From Alphaproteobacteria bacterium (GTDB taxonomy: Bacteria; Pseudomonadota; Alphaproteobacteria; JAAEOK01), in NCBI GenBank assembly GCA_024244705.1, contig JAAEOK010000089.1:1-38633 (forward strand): a DNA stretch of 38,633 bases, read 5' to 3'. Made by a program: the position numbers and the translations under genes. The notes below the pieces were generated by a model that worked only from the letters and a program-made list of their open reading frames with translations, had not been told where the DNA came from and ran no database searches. Each line of letters starts with the position of its first letter. Within the stretch, counting starts at the first letter, position 1. Positions 33,233 to 38,633 of the stretch are shown in pieces.

Positions 33233-34863
33233 CATTCCCCAGATGACTCCCAAACTTGCCTCCGATGGTAGCCGAACTGCCCCTTATTAGGAACCATGAA
33301 CCGCATTTTCGACTGACCGGCGGAGCCGTCGGTCGCCAAGTCGCTCTTGTTGGCTCAATTCGGCCCGATGCCGCTTCTTTCGGGCGCACTTCACCCTCCG
33401 TCATCTCGGGTTTCCTCCGTTAACGCCGTCGCCGGTGATGATCGTCGCAAGTCGTCGATTAACCGCAGGATTTTTCGGAACAGATCACGGGGCACGGCGA
33501 CCTCCGCCATCTGGAAGGTGACGTACCGGCCATGGCTGACGACCATGGCTCCGATCTTGACCAGCTTCTCCCGGATCGTGGTCAGCGACCAGTGTTCCAC
33601 CTCCTTGGGCAACGCCAGGGTCCGCATGAAGTTGGCGAGGTTGTAGGCCAGGGCGTGTAGTTGGAGCCGGACCTCGTTATTCCTGAACTTGCGGCACGAA
33701 AGCCGGGTCCACTTGATGGCGTTCTTGCCTTCCTTGATCCACTGCTCGGCGGTGCCACGATGGTTGTAGAAAGCGACCACTCGTTCGGCCTTGCGGCTCA
33801 GGTTGGTGACGATGAAGCCGACGCGGGGATACAGTTCCCCGGGATGCCATTCGACCTTGGCGACCACGCGGCGTTTCTTGTCCCATGATCCGGCCTGATA
33901 GCTGAAGCTGGCATGGTAACGGCGGACATGATTGGGCGGGCGCCCGACCGGACGACGGAGCAGATGGGCAATGCTGTCCTGGAGTACCTTGTTGGCTTTG
34001 ATGCGGACGGCATACAGCATGCCCTCGGCTTCCAAGTAGTCGTAGATGTCCGGCGAAGCGAACGCCGCGTCGCCGCGAAAGTAGAGGCGAACGTTCCGTT
34101 CCCGGTAGCGGTCGACCACCGGCACCAGGACATCCCGCCATCCGTCGGCACTGTGGACGTTGCCGGGACGCAGGCGGCACCGCTCGAGGTCGCCCATATG
34201 GTTGAACAGGAACAGCGGGTGATAGCAGGTACAGCCGAAGTGGCCGTTGTAGGCCGTGCCTTCCTGGTCGCCGTAGGTCGGGCTGACGCTGGAATCCATG
34301 TCGAGAACCACCATCTTCGGCGGACGGCGGTCGTGGACCCGGTCGATCCATGTTCCGGACAGGTCCGCAAGCGCCGCGATGTTGTCGTCGGTCGCCAGGA
34401 ACTCGGTCTCGAAGCGTCCCATCTGGCTGGCCGATGCCGCCTGTTTGGCGACAGCGCGACTGCCGACGATCCATCGCACCGCCGGATCACGCCCGAGGCG
34501 GTCAGCGTCATTCACATCCTCGTAGCCCCCGAGCCGTCCAAACGTCGCCTGACGAAACAACCCGGTCATCCGGTGCTGTCCATTCCTGCCGGTCTGGGGA
34601 TCGACCAGATGTTCACCGGCAATCTCGCTCAGCCCAAGAGCGTCATCGAGTTCCCGAAAGGGAAGGAGGCCCGCATCCGACGTGATCTTGGAACCGTGGA
34701 ACTCAAGCTTCAGACGACGATCAAAATCCAACCTCAGGTCGCCGGTCCTGCTTTCACCCGTCGGGTGAGCCATTCCGCCCCCTCCATCTGGATGCCAATC
34801 CATTGATTCTTATACCAGAATCTGGCTAACGCGTCGCTAATTCAGCATCTCATCTGGGAAATG
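33233..34863 (-). mobile_element. IS1380-family insertion sequence, complete
   Basis: About 1.63 kb bounded by inverted repeats: 33233-33246 and the complement of 34850-34863 agree at 13 of 14 bases (CATTCCCCAGATGA versus CATTTCCCAGATGA). The right tip may extend to 34866 (run of G). It contains one intact transposase gene on the minus strand. The size fits the IS1380 family. Target duplication is not clear because the left flank is another IS end. Confidence 0.75.
33391..34773 (-). CDS. IS1380-family transposase
   Basis: A 460-residue DDE transposase, apparently intact. It starts MAHPTGESRTGDLRLDFDRRLKLEFHGSKITSDAGLLPFRELDD, the family N-terminus. Catalytic acids are in VVLDMDSSVSP (first Asp), LYFRGDAAFASP (second Asp) and TAEQWIKEGKNAIKW (Glu), with the C-terminal LQLHALAYNLANF segment. 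An in-frame ATG at 34803 adds ten residues (MDWHPDGGGG) and overlaps the conserved end repeat; the Met at 34773 matches family starts. No frameshift or early stop is seen, so the element may be active. Confidence 0.93.
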   Translation of the reverse strand: MAHPTGESRTGDLRLDFDRRLKLEFHGSKITSDAGLLPFRELDDALGLSEIAGEHLVDPQTGRNGQHRMTGLFRQATFGRLGGYEDVNDADRLGRDPAVRWIVGSRAVAKQAASASQMGRFETEFLATDDNIAALADLSGTWIDRVHDRRPPKMVVLDMDSSVSPTYGDQEGTAYNGHFGCTCYHPLFLFNHMGDLERCRLRPGNVHSADGWRDVLVPVVDRYRERNVRLYFRGDAAFASPDIYDYLEAEGMLYAVRIKANKVLQDSIAHLLRRPVGRPPNHVRRYHASFSYQAGSWDKKRRVVAKVEWHPGELYPRVGFIVTNLSRKAERVVAFYNHRGTAEQWIKEGKNAIKWTRLSCRKFRNNEVRLQLHALAYNLANFMRTLALPKEVEHWSLTTIREKLVKIGAMVVSHGRYVTFQMAEVAVPRDLFRKILRLIDDLRRSSPATALTEETRDDGG

Positions 34864-35028
34864 GGGGATAAGACAAGCATAGTACCTCCCAACTCGGCGC
34901 TACGGTCGGCATGGAAACCGTTCTTCTAAATCGGTCCGCATCTGGATATCCCTAAGGTCACGACTCCGTCATTTCGCGTCAGTTCGGTTGATTCTCCTCA
35001 AACCACCATGCCGTATCAAGTAAATCTG

Positions 35029-35043
35029 AGTCCACTTTGGACT
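35029..35043 (-). terminator. Weak hairpin after the winged-helix gene
   Basis: AGTCCA-CTT-TGGACT is a perfect 6-bp stem 20 bases beyond the stop codon of the winged-helix gene. The trailing minus-strand sequence is only mildly T-rich, so termination is possible but weak. Confidence 0.3.
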
Positions 35044-35063
35044 TGGTTCATACACGGAGTACC

Positions 35064-35480
35064 TTACACAAGCCCCGCCGCGCGCAGTCCGGATAGGTAG
35101 TGGCGCATCAAGATGCTCATCGCGTCACGAACCTGGTTTCGCCCATCCTCCGTCATTCTCCACGTGCGCCGATGACCGTGCAGGTCCGTCGTGACCCAGC
35201 CGCGGGTCATCACGACCCGCAAACGCCGAAGAACAGTCGGATGGGGCATGTCACACACGGATTCCAGGGCGCAGGTCGTAGCCGAGCGCCTCAGTTCGTC
35301 GGATGTCCAGACGAAATGGAGAAGTACCAAATCTCCGCGTGTATAGCCGGGACCGAAGGTGCCGCCCAAATGGGTGCGAACCTTTCGAAATTCGTCGCCG
35401 AACACCAGAATCTGGGCGTCGGTATAGGTGCGCCCTGCTTCCTCACGATTGGACTCCTCTGCCATGTTCGTATCGTGCAT
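35064..35480 (-). CDS. Winged-helix (MarR-like) regulator
   Basis: A 138-residue protein with a probable winged helix: a helical segment TRGDLVLLHFVWTSDELRRS, a recognition-type helix MPHPTVLRRLRVVMTRGWV, a wing TTDLHGHRRTWRMTEDGRNQV and a C-terminal helix for dimerisation. It would bind DNA near its own gene or neighbours. The Met at 35480 is chosen; the longer frame to 35576 includes the osmC-like fragment in another frame and is unlikely. It is divergent from egtBD across about 330 bases, so control of egtBD is conceivable but not shown. Confidence 0.6.
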   Translation of the reverse strand: MHDTNMAEESNREEAGRTYTDAQILVFGDEFRKVRTHLGGTFGPGYTRGDLVLLHFVWTSDELRRSATTCALESVCDMPHPTVLRRLRVVMTRGWVTTDLHGHRRTWRMTEDGRNQVRDAMSILMRHYLSGLRAAGLV

Positions 35481-35499
35481 ACGCCCGATCACCCTTCCC

Positions 35500-35556
35500 G
35501 CAGAGGACCGGAATACCGATCGAATTGGCGATGAAGCCTTCGCCATCGGCGCGATG
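35500..35556 (-). pseudogene. Second osmC-like fragment
   Basis: In one minus-strand frame this encodes HRADGEGFIANSIGIPVLC, aligning with the osmC-like C-terminus GRAHAECFIANSVNFPVRC. DNA identity over 54 bases is about 44, with 17 exact bases in a row. Similarity ends sharply on both sides and a stop codon lies directly upstream in frame (35557-35559). It is more diverged than the 31.4 kb stub and overlaps it in homologous coordinates, so it derives from a different copy. Confidence 0.5.
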
Positions 35557-35698
35557 TCAGGAGACATAGCGGTCACTGTTGCCCAGCACTCATCCTTCGG
35601 CTAACGTTTGGACCGCGAACGTGGGCATCGGCGCACGATCGATTTCAAAAGGCGGCAAAGAGTCGACAACAAACATCTGAAACCGGGCCGTCGGCAAG

Positions 35699-35728
35699 GT
35701 TCGATCGGGATTTGACTCCCGTTCGAAC
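35699..35728 (+). promoter_or_regulatory. Long inverted repeat upstream of egtBD
   Basis: GTTCGATCGGGA-N6-TCCCGTTCGAAC is a 12-bp dyad with one mismatch, 78 bases before the egtBD start. It could be an operator for a dimeric regulator or an mRNA hairpin. No other use for it is evident. Confidence 0.45.
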
Positions 35729-35806
35729 GGACAGCGTCAAGATTCTCCAGCGCCCACCGGTTTCCTGGGAGACGCCCACCGTGACACGCAAGAGGATACT
35801 CGATAG

Positions 35807-38089
35807 GTGACGCAGCGCCCCGAAACCCCGCCTTCGCGGCCCATCTCGACCAGCGAAGTCGAGGGATTGACCAACCAATTCAACGCCGTACGGCGACGCT
35901 CGCTCGAGCTTGCCGATCCTCTGAGCGCGGAAGACCAATGTATCCAGTCCATGCCCGATGTCAGCCCAACCAAATGGCACCTGGCGCACACGACGTGGTT
36001 CTTCGAGACCTTCATCCTCAAATCCTTCGTCGACGATTACGAAGACTTCCATCGTGATTTCGGGTTCCTCTTCAATTCCTACTACGAACTGGTCGGTCCG
36101 CGTCATGATCGGCCCAGGCGCGGCCTGCTCTCGCGCCCCTCGCTCGAGGACGTGCTGGCCTATCGGTCCTATGTCGAAGGCGCGCTGCGATCGTCTCTTG
36201 CGGCCGGCGGGTTTACGGATCCCGCGATCCGGGCGCTGATGGATCTCGGCTGTCACCACGAGCAGCAGCACCAGGAATTGATCCTTACCGATATCAAGCA
36301 CGTTCTGTCGTGCAACCCGCTGAGGCCCGCTTATCTGCCGCCGCGCCCACGCGACGCGAGTCGCACACGCACGTTGGATTGGATCGAGCACGCCGGCGGG
36401 CTGGTCGAGATCGGACACGGCCGCAAGGATTTCGCTTTCGACTGCGAGGGACCCCAGCACAAGGTCTGGCTCGAACTGTTCAAGGTGGCGAGCAGGCCGG
36501 TCACCAATGGCGAATACCTCGAATTCATGCTCGACCGCGGCTATGAACGACCGGAATTGTGGCTGTCCAATGGGTGGGCAGAGTGCCAAGCCGCGCCCTG
36601 GCGGGCGCCGCTCTATTGGGAACCGGCCGAAGACGGCGAATGGCGAATCTTTACGCTTTCCGGCCTCCGGCCGCTCGATCCGGACGCGCCGGTCTGTCAC
36701 GTCAGCTTCTATGAAGCCGATGCGTATGCGCGATGGGCCGGCAAGCGGTTGCCGACCGAGGGCGAGTGGGAGGTCATCGCGACGCCGCTGATGCCGGCCG
36801 GCAATTTCGCCGGCACACGCGAGTTTCATCCGGTCCCGGCGCGCGGCGACGGCCTTCGGCAGATCTATGGTGACGTCTGGGAATGGACCGCGAGTGCCTA
36901 TCTTCCCTATCCGGGGTTCCGGCCGGTGGAAGGTGCGGTCGGCGAGTACAACGGAAAGTTCATGTCGGGCCAAATGGTCCTGCGCGGCGGATCTTGTGCG
37001 ACTCCAGAGGGCCACGTGCGCCCGACCTACCGGAATTTCTTCTACCCCGCAGATCGTTGGCAATTCTCCGGTATCCGACTCGCCGAAACCTACACCGACG
37101 CGCGTGTTTACGTTCCGCCGGTGACCGAGACGGAGGAGGCGAAGGAAACACCCACCGACCCGGCCACCTTGGCCTTCCTCAACGATGTCGTCGTCGGGCT
37201 GTCCGACAATCCGAAGACCATCCCGCCCAAATGGTTTTACGACCAGGCCGGCGCCGACCTCTTCCAAGCCATCTGTCGCCTGCCGGAGTATTACTTGACT
37301 CGCGTCGAAAACGACATTCTGAAAACCGCCGCATCCGCGATTGCCGAGGCGCTTGGTCCAGGCCCCGTGCTGGTCGAATACGGCTCCGGCTCGATGTCCA
37401 AGGTCGAGTGCTTGCTCGATCGATTGGACCGCCCGCATGGTTTCGTCGCCATCGACATCTCGGCCGATCAGCTCGAACAGGCCGCGCGGAATCTAAATGA
37501 AACCTACCCCAATCTTCATGTCCATACGATCGCGAGAGATTTCAGCAAGCCCATCGATTTGCCCGATTTGCTGGACGCCGCGGGCCGGCGCTGTGCATTC
37601 TTCCCGGGATCGACGATTGGTAACTTCGAACCGTTGGATGCACGCCGGTTTCTTGGGCAAATTGCGGCCACGGTCGGATCGGGCGGCGCACTGGTCATCG
37701 GCGTCGACCTGAAGAAGGACAAGGCGCGGCTCGAATCGGCCTACGACGATCGCGCGGGAGTCACCGAGCGCTTCAACAAGAACCTGCTGGTGCGGATCAA
37801 CCGGGAATTGGACGGCGACGCGAATCTCGATGCCTTCGAGCACCAGGCGATTTACGATCCGGCGAAGGGGCGTGTCGAAATGCACCTGCGAAGCCGAGAC
37901 CGCCAGACATTGACCATCGCCGGCCATCGGTTCCATTTCGAACGCGGCGAATCGATCCACACCGAAAACTCATACAAATTCGCCGTCGCGGATTTCGAGG
38001 CTCTCGCCAGGGACTCCGGATTCCGGCCGGCCCAAATGTGGACCGACGCCGACGAGCTGTTTGCCGTTTTCCTCCTGGATGCCGAGTAG
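35807..38089 (+). CDS. egtBD: Fused EgtB-EgtD, ergothioneine biosynthesis
   Basis: A single 760-residue ORF with two enzymes. Residues 1-435 are EgtB, the iron sulfoxide synthase: an N-terminal DinB-like four-helix domain with KWHLAHTTWFFETF (His61) and the ligand pair His151/His155 in HHEQQHQEL, then a formylglycine-generating-enzyme-like domain ending GGSCATPEGHVRPTYRNFF. A Pro/Glu/Thr linker (about 436-455) leads to EgtD, the SAM-dependent histidine Nα-trimethyltransferase (VEYGSGSMSK at 523-532, FFPGSTIGNFEP at 598-609). EgtD makes hercynine and EgtB joins it to a thiol. GTG start behind AGAGGA. No egtA, egtC or egtE is present in the window. Confidence 0.9.
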   Translation: MTQRPETPPSRPISTSEVEGLTNQFNAVRRRSLELADPLSAEDQCIQSMPDVSPTKWHLAHTTWFFETFILKSFVDDYEDFHRDFGFLFNSYYELVGPRHDRPRRGLLSRPSLEDVLAYRSYVEGALRSSLAAGGFTDPAIRALMDLGCHHEQQHQELILTDIKHVLSCNPLRPAYLPPRPRDASRTRTLDWIEHAGGLVEIGHGRKDFAFDCEGPQHKVWLELFKVASRPVTNGEYLEFMLDRGYERPELWLSNGWAECQAAPWRAPLYWEPAEDGEWRIFTLSGLRPLDPDAPVCHVSFYEADAYARWAGKRLPTEGEWEVIATPLMPAGNFAGTREFHPVPARGDGLRQIYGDVWEWTASAYLPYPGFRPVEGAVGEYNGKFMSGQMVLRGGSCATPEGHVRPTYRNFFYPADRWQFSGIRLAETYTDARVYVPPVTETEEAKETPTDPATLAFLNDVVVGLSDNPKTIPPKWFYDQAGADLFQAICRLPEYYLTRVENDILKTAASAIAEALGPGPVLVEYGSGSMSKVECLLDRLDRPHGFVAIDISADQLEQAARNLNETYPNLHVHTIARDFSKPIDLPDLLDAAGRRCAFFPGSTIGNFEPLDARRFLGQIAATVGSGGALVIGVDLKKDKARLESAYDDRAGVTERFNKNLLVRINRELDGDANLDAFEHQAIYDPAKGRVEMHLRSRDRQTLTIAGHRFHFERGESIHTENSYKFAVADFEALARDSGFRPAQMWTDADELFAVFLLDAE

Positions 38090-38195
38090 CGTGACACCGG
38101 CGAGCGCGGGGACGAAACGGCGGTAGCGGAGGACGTCCCGACGCCCGCCGACGGGAAGAACCTGCACACCCGTGTGCGCCACGGCGCCTATGCGC

Positions 38196-38495
38196 CTACC
38201 GTTTCCCGGCCGGCGTAACGGTAATCCGCGGTTCGCAGCGGACCGGAAAATTGACCGAATTGGCGATGAAGCATTCGGCATGGGCGCGCCCATGCAGCGC
38301 CGCCGCGCGTTCGGGGTCGCTGTCGGCGGTGATTTCAACCTTCGGGTGAAGCGTGACCTCGGTGAACCGGCCCTTGCCCGGCTCTTCGACCATGGTGCCC
38401 TCCGCGCGGTCCTCGTATGCCGTGACAACGACTCCCTTGACCGAACACAAATGCAGGTACCACAGCATGTGACACGCGGACAGAGCGGCGACCAG
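38196..38495 (-). pseudogene. osmC-like gene, 5'-truncated by an IS630 element
   Basis: The remaining 99 codons encode the C-terminal two thirds of an OsmC/Ohr-family peroxiredoxin: LVAALSACHMLWYLHLC with the first catalytic Cys, then HAECFIANSVNFPVRC with the second. About 50 N-terminal residues are missing. Upstream sequence switches at about 38496 to the end of an IS630-type transposase element. The family reduces organic hydroperoxides. It converges on egtBD from 107 bases away; without its start it is probably inactive unless transcribed and translated from within the IS. Confidence 0.7.
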
Positions 38496-38633
38496 TAATA
38501 CCAAATCCCGTTGATCATGACCTATGTGCCCATTGCCTGTGTCCGATCGACATGATTTTCCAGGGCTGATCGATGAGCTTGTTCCAGGCGTCACAGCAGT
38601 GGTCGACGATGTCGTCGTATGAGTTGAAGACGC
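38496..38633 (-). mobile_element. IS630-family element, end visible, rest beyond the right edge
   Basis: The element tip is placed near TAATACCAAATCCCG (38496-38510), because osmC-like homology ends there and IS630/Tc1-type elements insert at TA. Only one end and the transposase C-terminus are inside the window, so the other end and any target duplication cannot be checked. Confidence 0.65.
38515..38633 (-). CDS. IS630-family transposase, C-terminal 38 residues
   Basis: A minus-strand frame entering from the right edge reads VFNSYDDIVDHCCDAW, then NKLIDQPWKIMSIG, and ends HRQWAHRS with TGA at 38515-38517. The pattern SYDDIVDHCC-x-AWN-x-L-x-DQPW-x-IMSIG is the characteristic tail of IS630-family DDE transposases. 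The catalytic residues lie outside the window, so intactness is unknown. No start is visible. Confidence 0.75.
   Translation of the reverse strand, partial: VFNSYDDIVDHCCDAWNKLIDQPWKIMSIGHRQWAHRS

Overview
The window is a GC-rich bacterial chromosome segment, most likely from an alphaproteobacterium. The evidence is strong G/C third-position bias, frequent GTG starts behind good Shine-Dalgarno sequences, and three signature enzymes of the ethylmalonyl-CoA (EMC) acetate-assimilation pathway together with an OxyR/catalase pair. No rRNA, tRNA or CRISPR array was found. Product names come from reading motifs in the translations, not from database searches.

Layout: 1-6.4 kb holds an HNH endonuclease, a LysR regulator divergent from an isochorismatase-fold hydrolase, a class I/II aminotransferase, an esterase/HAD-phosphatase pair and a tandem DUF427 protein. 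6.4-10.0 kb holds an AlkA-like glycosylase divergent from gluQ, then a minus-strand cupin/DUF4743-NUDIX/sulfotransferase unit. 10.1-15 kb holds recQ and a unit of PLP decarboxylase, stand-alone ACT protein and alpha/beta hydrolase that ends in a long-loop terminator. 15-19.6 kb holds a YceI protein with a polytopic membrane protein, a retropepsin-like membrane protease with a cache-domain protein, and an SLC13/DASS-type transporter.

19.6-30 kb is the metabolic core. Ethylmalonyl-CoA mutase (ecm) and crotonyl-CoA carboxylase/reductase (ccr) are divergent from one promoter region. Methylsuccinyl-CoA dehydrogenase (mcd) lies 5 kb further on, followed by a hotdog thioesterase. Between them sit a metallophosphoesterase, a tail-anchored small protein, a clade-3-type catalase with divergent oxyR (Cys199/Cys208) and a well-matched four-part OxyR operator, and a hemolysin III family protein.

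30-38.6 kb changes character. After a glycosyltransferase comes a patch visibly richer in A/T with an unrecognised ORF, a secreted transglutaminase-like protein, a complete IS1380-family element (plus a loose copy of a related IS end) and a winged-helix regulator. Next is a single ORF encoding an EgtB-EgtD fusion for ergothioneine synthesis. At the right edge an osmC-like gene has lost its 5' part to an IS630-family element whose transposase C-terminus runs off the window. Two further fragments of osmC-like C-terminal coding sequence lie at 31.4 kb and 35.5 kb, so the interval 31.4-38.5 kb looks like a rearranged accessory segment.

Common themes are C2/C4 acyl-CoA metabolism (EMC pathway) and peroxide/thiol defence (catalase, OxyR, ergothioneine, OsmC). 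The strongest candidate for something unusual is the EgtB-EgtD fusion, whose domain order is the reverse of fungal Egt1, within this scarred locus.
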